From Evtepia sp. (GTDB lineage Bacteria > Bacillota > Clostridia > Oscillospirales > Oscillospiraceae): DNA of 29,752 nucleotides. The position numbers and the translations under genes are program-made. Every line of letters starts with the position of its first letter. Positions within the stretch are counted from its first letter, which is position 1. The stretch lies in the NCBI GenBank assembly GCA_020025735.1, contig JAHHRP010000007.1, forward strand, positions 1 through 29,752, read 5' to 3'. This document shows, in pieces, positions 1 through 7,166 of the stretch. The notes under the pieces were generated by a model. It saw only the letters and a program-made list of their open reading frames with translations, was not told the DNA's origin and searched no databases.

Positions 1-38
<38 letters not shown>

Positions 39-223
39 AAATGGTATCTAAACAAGCTCTCGCTCGTTCAAATCATGTTATTGAGCTAATCTCTTAGCTT
101 CAAAGAAATCAATCGTTGCCCCACAAAGCTTTACGCTTCATGGACAACTTAATGTCCGTTTTGGTGCTTCGTGTTTTTCCTTACGTTGTTTAATTTACAA
201 GGTGCACACCGCTCTTGCGGGTG
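39..223 (-). other. rRNA operon leader (pre-16S)
   Basis: Transcribed spacer between the promoter-proximal start site (about 223) and mature 16S. It contains two short inverted repeats: 142-157 (GGACA/TGTCC arms) and 84-99 (AGCTAA/TTAGCT arms). Such hairpins are typical of the boxB-like and RNase III-processed parts of rRNA leaders, though I do not see a clean boxA. No reading frame is supported here. Confidence 0.6.
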
Positions 224-229
224 AGTTGT

Positions 230-258
230 ATTTTAGCACAACCAAAAACCGTTGTCAA
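230..258 (-). promoter_or_regulatory. rRNA promoter P2 (sigma-A type)
   Basis: On the minus strand there is a perfect -35 TTGACA (258-253), a 17-nt spacer and a -10 TAAAAT (235-230) with an extended TG motif one base upstream. The sequence just upstream of the -35 is A-rich (about 259-290), as expected for an UP element on a strong rRNA promoter. It lies about 190 nt upstream of mature 16S. Confidence 0.85.
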
Positions 259-335
259 GAAGTTTTTTCTACTTTTTTTGCAAGTTTTTTGCTTCTTTTC
301 TTTCGGTTTCTCGCCCGTCTCGCGACAGCTTTGAT

Positions 336-364
336 AGAATACCACTTCTCCCTGCTTATGTCAA
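336..364 (-). promoter_or_regulatory. rRNA promoter P1 (upstream tandem sigma-A promoter)
   Basis: A second minus-strand promoter with a perfect TTGACA (364-359), a 17-nt spacer and TATTCT (341-336). Its -10 is weaker than P2's. It lies 106 bp upstream of P2, a tandem arrangement common for Firmicute rRNA operons. Its -35 begins only about 10 bp after the stop codon of gerAB, and no terminator separates the two. Confidence 0.7.
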
Positions 365-373
365 CCCCTTTTT

Positions 374-1441
374 TCACTTTTTTTGTTTTTTCTTTTCTTG
401 CCTCACTGCTGCCAGGAGCACGAGCAGCGCCAACAGCGCCAGCAGGTTCCCCACAGATAGGATCACGCCAGACAAAATATCATTCCAATAGGAGACATTC
501 ACACTGCCCAAAAACACCAGTCCAGTCACACCCCAGCCCATGCGCTGAGAAGGCTCGCGATGGAACACCTGCGCCAACAATCGATTCAAGCAAAGCAGCA
601 GCAGCCCCAGCAGCGCAGCATCTCCCAAAACCCAAAGCGCTGACACCAATTCCTCCAACCGCTGAAAGGCTCCCTCGAATCCCAACCCGGACACCATTTG
701 AAAAAACGGACGGTCGATCTTTTCTGCCAGCGCCGCGCTCAAGCGTCCCAACACCAGAAAGACCGCTGCCGATATCAGCAGAAACAACGTCCCCAGACGC
801 CGCAGCACCACCCGCCGACCGCCACGCTCCGGCCTCACATCTCCCAACAAAAACAGGCCATATCCTCCTGCCGCCACAACGCCGCCAACTGACAATGTCC
901 CTCTGGGCACCTGTGCAAGTTCTTCCCATCTCCACAAAAAAACATGTTCCCACTCCAGCCGAAACACGCCAAACAGGAAGATCAGCAAAAAACCAAACCC
1001 AACTGCCAAGGCAAAAATCTCACAGGCCCGGGCAAACGCAGGCACCCCACCAGCAGCCAGCCACCCTGCCAGCACCAGCACCACAGCCGTGATAAACACC
1101 GGGGATGCCCGCAATGAATCCGATAACCGTCCCCCCACCCGGGCAGCATGTGCAGTGGTCAAATAGATCCCCCACAAAAAAAATATCCCCGCCACGACGC
1201 GTCCCGTTCTATTCCCCCAGCGCTGAGAAATCTGCTCCCCCAAATCACCTCGGCCCAAAATAGGACGGCGGCTGAGACACGCAGCTACCCCCACCACCAC
1301 AGCGCCAGCCAGAAGAGGACACAGCCAAGCTGCCGCGCCTACTTCCCACACACAACTGGAAAGTCCCTCTGTTCCCAGAGGGAGAAGAACCAGAAAGAGC
1401 ATTGTCATCCACTGGCCCAGGGAGATTTTCCGGTCTGTCAT
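374..1441 (-). CDS. gerAB: GerAB-type spore germination permease
   Basis: A 355-residue, very hydrophobic protein of the endospore germination permease family (APC superfamily). In germinant receptors this subunit sits in the spore inner membrane and is thought to bind the germinant. The sequence shows about ten membrane segments across its whole length and ends in a lysine-rich tail. The ATG at 1441 is chosen because AAGGAGG lies 7 nt upstream; the longer frame begins at a TTG with no good site. It is the last gene of the operon, 52 nt after gerAC, and stops just before the rRNA promoters. Family assignment is confident from length, hydropathy and its GerAA/GerAC neighbours; the germinant cannot be read from sequence. 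Confidence 0.9.
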   Translation of the reverse strand: MTDRKISLGQWMTMLFLVLLPLGTEGLSSCVWEVGAAAWLCPLLAGAVVVGVAACLSRRPILGRGDLGEQISQRWGNRTGRVVAGIFFLWGIYLTTAHAARVGGRLSDSLRASPVFITAVVLVLAGWLAAGGVPAFARACEIFALAVGFGFLLIFLFGVFRLEWEHVFLWRWEELAQVPRGTLSVGGVVAAGGYGLFLLGDVRPERGGRRVVLRRLGTLFLLISAAVFLVLGRLSAALAEKIDRPFFQMVSGLGFEGAFQRLEELVSALWVLGDAALLGLLLLCLNRLLAQVFHREPSQRMGWGVTGLVFLGSVNVSYWNDILSGVILSVGNLLALLALLVLLAAVRQEKKKQKK

Positions 1442-1493
1442 GGTCGTTCCTCCTTCGCATCTCTGCCTCTCAGGCAAACGTATCCTTTTATTT

Positions 1494-2513
1494 TTATTGC
1501 CGCTCGGCTACTGTAATGTCCACGGCGATTTGAACGGGCAGCACCGGAAACGTCTCCTGCCATTGCTCAGACAACGCCTTCCAGCGAAATGGACTGGACA
1601 ATCCCGCACGGCCCAGCAGCCCAGCGGCATCTGTCCCAGCCCCCTGTAAAGTCTTCATTGCCTGGAGCATCTCCTGCGCTGTCTTTTCCTCCAGACGGGT
1701 CAGTTCAGCACCGTCCCCCGTCCAGCCACCCGTAGGAACGCCTTCCAGCCGACAGCGCAGAGTCAATCCGCACAATCTGCCTTCTTCCCACTGCGCCTTG
1801 ACCCGGCACCCAACGCTTTGGAGAAGCAACGCTCCCCGTTCCCCAGAACCCGTCCAATGAACGCGTTCTCCCAGGAGCAACGAAGCACCCAGTGCCTGCT
1901 GTTCCGTAAGCCACCGGATAATGTGTCCCCCTTGATACAATGCATAGCCAGCGAAAGACAATCCTTGTTCCCCTATATCCAGCGCAGGAATGAGCAGCGC
2001 CTCCCCCCTGGCCAGCGCTGCCGCAGCCTGCCGAAGGGTCAGAGGATAAAAGCGCTGGCGGTTTTTCCCTTGCGCCTTGACGACCGTCATCCGCTTAGCC
2101 ACGTCCGCTTTCTCGGAAAATGCACTTTCCAGGGTATCTGTCCGCACCACCCACAACTGTGTCTCCGTGCTCTGTTGAGGTTCTTGGAAGGCGTAGCTGA
2201 GCAACGCAGGCAAATGTCCGACCGCAGAACGCGCCAACACCAGATGTTCCACATGGGCACAGCTCACCACTTGCTCTCCCTGGTTGATCAATCCCTCCAC
2301 GGCAGCAGCAGGCGTAGCCCCCAGACTATCACAGCGAAAAGGGTCTTTTTCACCTCGCCCTTCCGCAGCAGCCAGCAAACGCAGGTCCTCTCCTGCCGGT
2401 TCTGCCCCTAGAACACTCACCACCGCCGTGGAACCGGCTTCCCGACTCTGCGGCGTCCCAGCACAACCCGTCAAAAGAAGCACCAGCAGCACAGGTACCA
2501 CCAGCCGTCTCAT
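1494..2513 (-). CDS. gerAC: Ger(x)C family spore germination lipoprotein
   Basis: A 339-residue lipoprotein, the C subunit of a GerA-type germinant receptor, expected on the outer face of the spore inner membrane. The N-terminus is a short signal peptide with lipobox LLTGC (Cys17). The rest has the mixed hydrophilic character and length (350-400 aa is usual) of Ger(x)C proteins. The ATG at 2513 directly starts the lipoprotein signal and has AGGAGG 5-6 nt upstream; a longer in-frame extension lies inside gerAA and is not credible. Start and stop codons overlap as ATGA with gerAA (4 nt), indicating translational coupling. Confidence 0.9.
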   Translation of the reverse strand: MRRLVVPVLLVLLLTGCAGTPQSREAGSTAVVSVLGAEPAGEDLRLLAAAEGRGEKDPFRCDSLGATPAAAVEGLINQGEQVVSCAHVEHLVLARSAVGHLPALLSYAFQEPQQSTETQLWVVRTDTLESAFSEKADVAKRMTVVKAQGKNRQRFYPLTLRQAAAALARGEALLIPALDIGEQGLSFAGYALYQGGHIIRWLTEQQALGASLLLGERVHWTGSGERGALLLQSVGCRVKAQWEEGRLCGLTLRCRLEGVPTGGWTGDGAELTRLEEKTAQEMLQAMKTLQGAGTDAAGLLGRAGLSSPFRWKALSEQWQETFPVLPVQIAVDITVAERQ

Positions 2514-4027
2514 CCCTGCCTCCTTTTGTTCCTTGTCCGCAGGGCCTGCTCCCGGAATTTCACCCAATGCAGCGGCCAGCGGATAACCCCATGTCCTCGT
2601 TCTCGCTCCCCACCCGACGCAGCAAAAGGCGTCAGATACGGCACACCAAAACTTTCTAGTCTGGCCAGTTGTCCCACCAACACAGCCGCCAGGGCCGTCA
2701 CCGCAAACAACCCTCCGATACTGGCTGCGATGGTTAAGCCAAAGCGCCAGATCCGCAAGGCCGCAGAAAATTCCTGGCTGGGCACCGTGTATCCGGCAAT
2801 CCCCGCAATGGCCACCACAATGAGAACCACCGGAGAAACAATCGAGGCCTCCACCGCAGCAGAGCCAACCACCAAACCACCTAAGATGGAGACCGTCTGA
2901 CCAATCGGCCCCGGCAGACGCAATCCCGCTTCCTGGATCGCCTCAAAGGCCAGAAGCATGATGAGAACCTCAAACACCGTAGAAAACGGCACATTGATCT
3001 TGGCCTCGGAAATGGACCACGCCAGCCGGGCAGGGATCATCTCTGGATGGAAGTTCACCGCCGCCACATACCAAGCCGGCAGAAAAAGCGCCCCCAGCAT
3101 ACACAGATACCGAAGCACAGACAAAAAGGATGCCGCGACCCAATTCTGGGATCGGTCCTGGCCTGTTTTGAAAAACTGCCCCACGGTCCCCGGCATCAGG
3201 TAGCCCAGGGGAATCCCATCCACGACAACCCCTACGCGCCCCTCCACGATCCCTGCACAAAACCGGTCCGGCCGCTCGGTAGAGGCAATGAGAGGGAAAG
3301 GCGTCCTCACTTCATCAACAATCAACTCTTCCAAGGCTGCCGTTTGGAGAACTTCGTCTGTGTCGATGGCTGCGATCCGCTTCTTTACCTCTTCCACCAG
3401 ATCAGGGTTTGTGGTCCCTTCCAAATAAAGAATGTCCACAGGCGTTACGCTCTGACGCCCAACAAAAACTTCAAGGATCTTCAGTTCCGGGGCACGGAGG
3501 CGGCGGCGCACCAGAGACGTGTTGGTCCGCAGGGACTCCACAAAGCTGTCCCGGGCACCTTTCAGGGTCGGCTCATTGGCAGGCGGCGAGATGGAACGTT
3601 TTTCCTCCGTCGCAGCAGAGTAGGCGATCATCTTCCCTTCCCTAGGAAAATCTAGAACTACATGGCCGTTAACAAGCGCAAACGCCGCCTGATCCACTGT
3701 GGTACACACTTGGACCAGCTGCGTATAGACAATGCCCTCAGTCATCATGCGGAAGGCAGCATCAGGGGACGCTTCCCGCAAAAGCGCACTGGTGGCCAGA
3801 GGACGAAGGATATAATCGTTCATCCGCTCGTTGCGTACCTGACCATTGATGAAAAAGGCCGTGGTCCGTTTCTCTGGATCACCACCGATGAGAACTGGCC
3901 GTTCCCCAAAGTCGGCACAGTCCTGAAAAAGAAAGCGGATGCGATCTGCCGTCAGTTCACCTTCAAAACGAGGTTCCTGTCTGGGGTGAGGAGGAATCTC
4001 CTCCTCTTTGGGACTGAACCAGCGCAT
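2510..4027 (-). CDS. gerAA: GerAA-type spore germination protein
   Basis: A 505-residue protein of the GerA family, the A subunit of a nutrient germinant receptor. A soluble N-terminal half (about 1-290) is followed by four to five membrane segments (about 300-460), with the family-typical LPGPIGQTVSILGG stretch followed by VEASIVSPVV. A short basic tail ends the protein. GerA assemblies have been shown to act as oligomeric ion channels during germination (family knowledge). The ATG at 4027 is preceded by AAAGGAGG. It is the first gene of the AA-AC-AB operon and is led by a candidate sigma-G promoter. Confidence 0.94.
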   Translation of the reverse strand: MRWFSPKEEEIPPHPRQEPRFEGELTADRIRFLFQDCADFGERPVLIGGDPEKRTTAFFINGQVRNERMNDYILRPLATSALLREASPDAAFRMMTEGIVYTQLVQVCTTVDQAAFALVNGHVVLDFPREGKMIAYSAATEEKRSISPPANEPTLKGARDSFVESLRTNTSLVRRRLRAPELKILEVFVGRQSVTPVDILYLEGTTNPDLVEEVKKRIAAIDTDEVLQTAALEELIVDEVRTPFPLIASTERPDRFCAGIVEGRVGVVVDGIPLGYLMPGTVGQFFKTGQDRSQNWVAASFLSVLRYLCMLGALFLPAWYVAAVNFHPEMIPARLAWSISEAKINVPFSTVFEVLIMLLAFEAIQEAGLRLPGPIGQTVSILGGLVVGSAAVEASIVSPVVLIVVAIAGIAGYTVPSQEFSAALRIWRFGLTIAASIGGLFAVTALAAVLVGQLARLESFGVPYLTPFAASGGERERGHGVIRWPLHWVKFREQALRTRNKRRQG

Positions 4028-4058
4028 AGGCCCCCTCCTTTCTTTTGGTTGATGCTGG

Positions 4059-4089
4059 TAGTATGGACCATCTCAGACCGAGTTATGTG
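4059..4089 (-). promoter_or_regulatory. Candidate sigma-G (forespore) promoter of the ger operon
   Basis: On the minus strand a -10 CATACTA (4065-4059) lies 18 nt downstream of CACATA (4089-4084). The -10 is an exact match to the sigma-G consensus known from Bacillus (CATNHTA), and the -35 matches the core ACATA against G(M)ATA. gerA operons are classic sigma-G targets. The site lies about 30-60 nt upstream of the gerAA start. Assignment by motif only. Confidence 0.6.
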
Positions 4090-4127
4090 TCCTTTCTCTC
4101 CTGCACAAGATGTGTTTCCTCGTCAGC

Positions 4128-4156
4128 TTGCGGTCTTTTGTCATTTATGGTAGAAT
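4128..4156 (+). promoter_or_regulatory. Sigma-A promoter of the S-layer homology gene
   Basis: TTGCGG (4128-4133), a 17-nt spacer and TAGAAT (4151-4156) with an extended TG two bases upstream (4148-4149). It is followed by an AT-rich start region and points into the gene at 4225. It is divergent from the ger promoter. Confidence 0.6.
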
Positions 4157-4224
4157 AAAAAATAATTTTATTTTCCTACCGCATTCTTGCCCTGTTCCTG
4201 GGGCTTCCTCAGAAAGGATCCACC

Positions 4225-5241
4225 ATGAAAAAAAAGATCGTTTCCCTCTTTCTGGCTTTGACCCTGGCCCTGTCCTTGTCCGTTCCCGTTTTCGCCGCCA
4301 CCCCAGCCCAGGCACAAAAGGACGCTGAACTGTTGTATAACCTCGGTCTGTTCAAAGGCACTGGCACAAATCCCGATGGCACCCCCAAGTTCTCCCTGGA
4401 CCGCGCACCCACACGAGCTGAGGCTGTGACCATCTTAGTCCGCCTGATGGGGAAGGAAGACGAGGCCCTCGCCAAGTCCTGGACCACCCCATTCACAGAC
4501 CTGCCAGAATGGGCGGTTCCTTATGTGGGATACGCCTACACCAACGGCTATACCAACGGCGTTGAGAACACCCGCTTTGGCGCAGACGCTCCCGTCTCTG
4601 CCGCCCAGTTCCTCACATTCCTTCTCCGGGCGCTCGGCTATGCCGACGGCGCTGACTTTTCCTGGAAAGCCCCCTGGCTCCTCACCGATCAGCTGGAGAT
4701 CACCAACGGGGAATACACCGCCCAGACCACCACGTTCCTTCGCGCAGATTCTGCCTCTGTCTCTGCCAACGCCCTCTATGCTCCCCTCAAGGGCACAGAC
4801 CAGACTCTGCTGAAATTTTTGCTGGACTCGGGGGCCATCACCGACAGCACAGTTGTCATCTGGGACCATGTTCCCCTGCTCTTTGACCAGGACTTCGTCT
4901 CCTTTCTCTTCTACCCCGTAGAAGGCAGCCCCGCCTCCTTCACCTCCTTCAAACTGGACAAGGTGACGGTAAATGGTCTCTCCTGCAAAACCCTCCAAGT
5001 GACCACACCTGAGGAAGTTGCCGTTTATCTGGCCTCCATTGGCCACGATACAGGAGGGTTTGGCTATGTGGAAATCACCTACGACGAAGCCGCTGCCAAA
5101 GCTGCTGCCACCGAGCACCACACCGACGAAAACGGCAAAACCTATCCTTTGCTGAACTTCTCCTTCACCTATACCGCAACCCAAGCCAATGGCAATGTCA
5201 CCCACGGGACTTTTTCTGACAACTATTATTTGGACAGCTGA
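4225..5241 (+). CDS. S-layer homology (SLH) domain secreted protein
   Basis: A 338-residue exported protein. Residues 1-25 are a signal peptide (lysines, hydrophobic core, cleavage near VFAA). Two recognisable SLH motifs follow at about 33-76 (ending TRAEAVTILVRLMG) and 90-139 (FTDLPEWAVPYVGYAYTNG, then FLTFLLRALGYA). A degenerate third repeat may lie at about 150-187. SLH domains bind secondary cell-wall polymer, so the protein is expected at the cell surface. The C-terminal about 140 residues have no fold I recognise. RBS AAAGGA lies 7 nt before the ATG. It stands alone between its own promoter and a strong hairpin, and precedes an envelope-stress-like sigma factor unit, but a functional link is inference only. 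Confidence 0.85.
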   Translation: MKKKIVSLFLALTLALSLSVPVFAATPAQAQKDAELLYNLGLFKGTGTNPDGTPKFSLDRAPTRAEAVTILVRLMGKEDEALAKSWTTPFTDLPEWAVPYVGYAYTNGYTNGVENTRFGADAPVSAAQFLTFLLRALGYADGADFSWKAPWLLTDQLEITNGEYTAQTTTFLRADSASVSANALYAPLKGTDQTLLKFLLDSGAITDSTVVIWDHVPLLFDQDFVSFLFYPVEGSPASFTSFKLDKVTVNGLSCKTLQVTTPEEVAVYLASIGHDTGGFGYVEITYDEAAAKAAATEHHTDENGKTYPLLNFSFTYTATQANGNVTHGTFSDNYYLDS

Positions 5242-5255
5242 TCCCACCCTCTGTC

Positions 5256-5308
5256 ACAGGACACAAAGACCCAGCCTGCATGGTACAGGCTGGGTCTTTG
5301 TGTCCTGT
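5256..5308 (+). terminator. Very long perfect hairpin after the SLH gene
   Basis: A perfect 23-bp inverted repeat (arms 5256-5278 and 5286-5308, 7-nt loop) lies 14 nt after the SLH stop codon. The inner part of the right arm is GC-rich and runs into TCTTTGTGT, a poor U-tract, so it is either an imperfect terminator or an mRNA-stabilising structure. The mirror-image A-rich left arm would allow some function in both directions. Confidence 0.7.
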
Positions 5309-5339
5309 CGAAAAATTTTATACGATTTTTGCTCAAAAC

Positions 5340-5365
5340 GAAACATTTCGCTGCTCCAAATCGTA
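5340..5365 (+). promoter_or_regulatory. ECF-type promoter, probably autoregulatory
   Basis: GAAAC (5340-5344) and CGTA (5362-5365) are separated by 17 nt. This closely resembles the Bacillus ECF consensus TGAAAC-N16-CGTA (sigma-W class). It sits 50 nt upstream of an ECF sigma gene, where autoregulated ECF promoters are normally found. The -35 also lies inside a small palindrome (CGAAACATTTCG). Confidence 0.6.
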
Positions 5366-5414
5366 TGATTGGCAGAAAGATCTTTCCAAACCGCCAAAAA
5401 AGGAAGTGATGGAC

Positions 5415-5903
5415 ATGAGGCCGCCCCTGGACCGCCAGGAAGCAGAGCGCTTGGTCGAAACCTATGCCGACCTGATCCTCCGCCTGAGCTACACATACCT
5501 CAACCAGACCCAGGATGCCCAAGATATCTGTCAAACTGTATTTTTAAAGCTGCTGGAGCGAGCCCCAGCCTTCGCCTCTCCAGCCCACGAAAAAGCCTGG
5601 ATCATCCGCACCACCGTCAATACCTGCAAAGATTTGCTGAAAAGTCACTGGCGCAAGACCACCGTGGCCATAGAGGCCGCCGCACACATCCCCGCTCCCA
5701 TCCCTGAGACTGGAAGTCTGCTGGCCGCGGTGAACCTGCTGCCACCCAAATACCGCATCGTGATCTATCTCCACTATTATGAAGGCTACACCGCCCAGGA
5801 AATCGCCCATCTTCTGGGCCGTCCTCCGGCCACCGTACTGACCCAGCTGCGCCGAGGCCGCGAAAAGCTGAAGCCCTTGTTGGAAAAGGAGGGATACCCA
5901 TGA
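5415..5903 (+). CDS. ECF-type RNA polymerase sigma factor
   Basis: A 162-residue sigma-70 family protein with only regions 2 and 4. Region 2 is seen in the segment YLNQTQDAQDICQTVFLKLL and the following AWIIRTTVN. Region 4 is seen as LPPKYRIVIYLHYYEG followed by the helix-turn-helix YTAQEIAHLLGRPPATVLT. Two in-frame ATGs lie close together; 5415 is preferred because AGGAAG lies 8 nt upstream, whereas 5409 would leave only 2 nt. The stop overlaps the next start (ATGA), coupling it to the DUF4179 protein. The pair with a matching upstream promoter suggests an autoregulated stress or envelope-signal module; the signal is unknown. Confidence 0.9.
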   Translation: MRPPLDRQEAERLVETYADLILRLSYTYLNQTQDAQDICQTVFLKLLERAPAFASPAHEKAWIIRTTVNTCKDLLKSHWRKTTVAIEAAAHIPAPIPETGSLLAAVNLLPPKYRIVIYLHYYEGYTAQEIAHLLGRPPATVLTQLRRGREKLKPLLEKEGYP

Positions 5904-7087
5904 AATCCTACCATGACACCATGGAGAGCCTCCGGTTCTCCCCTGAGGATAAGGCAGCTATGGTCCAGGCTTTGCTCCCCCCTGCTGCCTCCCCACGCAA
6001 ACTGTCCCGGCGAAAAAAAATGGCCCTATTGGCGGCTGCCGCTGTTGCTGCTGTCCTGTGCGCCGCCTGTGCTACTGGCTTGCTCCAGGACACGTTCGCC
6101 GCACTGGCAGCGCGGTTTGGGGATTCCCCGGACCAGATGCAGAGCATACAGACCCTGACTCAGCCAGTACAGGCCAGCGCCACCGACAACGGCGTGACCA
6201 TTTCCGTAGAAGCAGTAATAAGGGATGGCAACCACATCTACCTTCTCTCCCGCATGACCCGAGAGGATGACCAGCCGGTGCTGCCACAGACCGAGCAGGC
6301 CAAGAACGTCTCCAACGGAGACAACACCTTACAGTTTCAGACTGACACCCTTGCGGGCACATATCACGAGGCAGACAGCGATGCTTCGACAGATCTCAAC
6401 GCAACCACCACGGCAGAATTCTTATCGTTTGAAGTCCATGACAAAAGCCTTTACTTCCTGCATGACTTGTCTTTCCTCCGCGACTGGATTCCCACAGGCC
6501 CAATAACACTCACCCTGGAAAATCTCTCTTCTCATGAGCGGTACTCCACCAGCACCCCCTCCAGTGTAACAGAGGCCCAGATCGTGGACCGGGAAATCCC
6601 TCTGGTGGAGGGCACGTGGACCATTCCCTTCTCATTGGACTCAGACCATGCAGAACCTCCCCTCTCTTTGGGCCGCGGACAGACATTCCGTAGTGAGATC
6701 CGGCGCAATCCTCCCGTTGCCAGCCCCCTCTTTGAAGGAACTATCCAGACCATCCGCCTCTCCCCTATGGCCTTCTATCTGACGTATGACTACACCGTTG
6801 CCCCTGCCGCCCTGGAGGTTTTAACCCAGAAATATTCTCCTGCCTGCCAGCTCTCTCTGGACCAATGGATTGCAGAGGAACTCTCCTTTTTGATGATGGA
6901 ACAGAACCTCTCTCTGACCTTCACCGACGGTACACAAGTCCCCCTTTCCTCTCTGGGCAGCGTCTCTGGGGCGTTCTCCCCCGACAACCGCCACACTTAC
7001 GCCGTGCAATTTCAGAAAATTATCCCACCGGACACCATTTCTAGCATCACCATCGGGGACCTCACCATTCCTGTCCCCCACAAATAG
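5900..7087 (+). CDS. DUF4179-type membrane protein, likely anti-sigma factor
   Basis: A 395-residue protein with a cytoplasmic N-terminus of about 40 residues, one membrane segment (about 41-62, after KLSRRKK) and a large extracytoplasmic domain. The segment just after the membrane span (ATDNGVTISVEAVIRDGNHIYLLSRM) is typical of DUF4179 proteins, which are usually encoded next to ECF sigma factors in Clostridia and Bacilli. The short N-terminal helix region before the span could bind the sigma factor, but it lacks a zinc-binding ZAS motif. Start and upstream stop overlap by 4 nt. A strong terminator follows. The anti-sigma role is inferred from context. Confidence 0.82.
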   Translation: MKSYHDTMESLRFSPEDKAAMVQALLPPAASPRKLSRRKKMALLAAAAVAAVLCAACATGLLQDTFAALAARFGDSPDQMQSIQTLTQPVQASATDNGVTISVEAVIRDGNHIYLLSRMTREDDQPVLPQTEQAKNVSNGDNTLQFQTDTLAGTYHEADSDASTDLNATTTAEFLSFEVHDKSLYFLHDLSFLRDWIPTGPITLTLENLSSHERYSTSTPSSVTEAQIVDREIPLVEGTWTIPFSLDSDHAEPPLSLGRGQTFRSEIRRNPPVASPLFEGTIQTIRLSPMAFYLTYDYTVAPAALEVLTQKYSPACQLSLDQWIAEELSFLMMEQNLSLTFTDGTQVPLSSLGSVSGAFSPDNRHTYAVQFQKIIPPDTISSITIGDLTIPVPHK

Positions 7088-7106
7088 CCCTTCCTTTAAA
7101 CCGCAT

Positions 7107-7156
7107 AACCGTGCCCCCAGCCACCTCTGAGCGGCTGGGGGCACGGTTGATTTTTT
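7107..7156 (+). terminator. Intrinsic terminator after the sigma/DUF4179 operon
   Basis: A perfect 16-bp stem (7107-7122 with 7133-7148, 10-nt loop) is followed by GATTTTTT. It lies 20 nt after the DUF4179 stop codon and separates it from the convergent ATPase gene. Confidence 0.93.
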
Positions 7157-7166
7157 ACCATTGTTT

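Noticed and set aside
202..1092. Long plus-strand frame (296 codons) opposite the rRNA leader and gerAB
   Set aside because: Antisense shadow of gerAB: low-complexity Pro/Ser/Thr/Gln-rich product, no ribosome binding site, overlaps the rRNA promoters.
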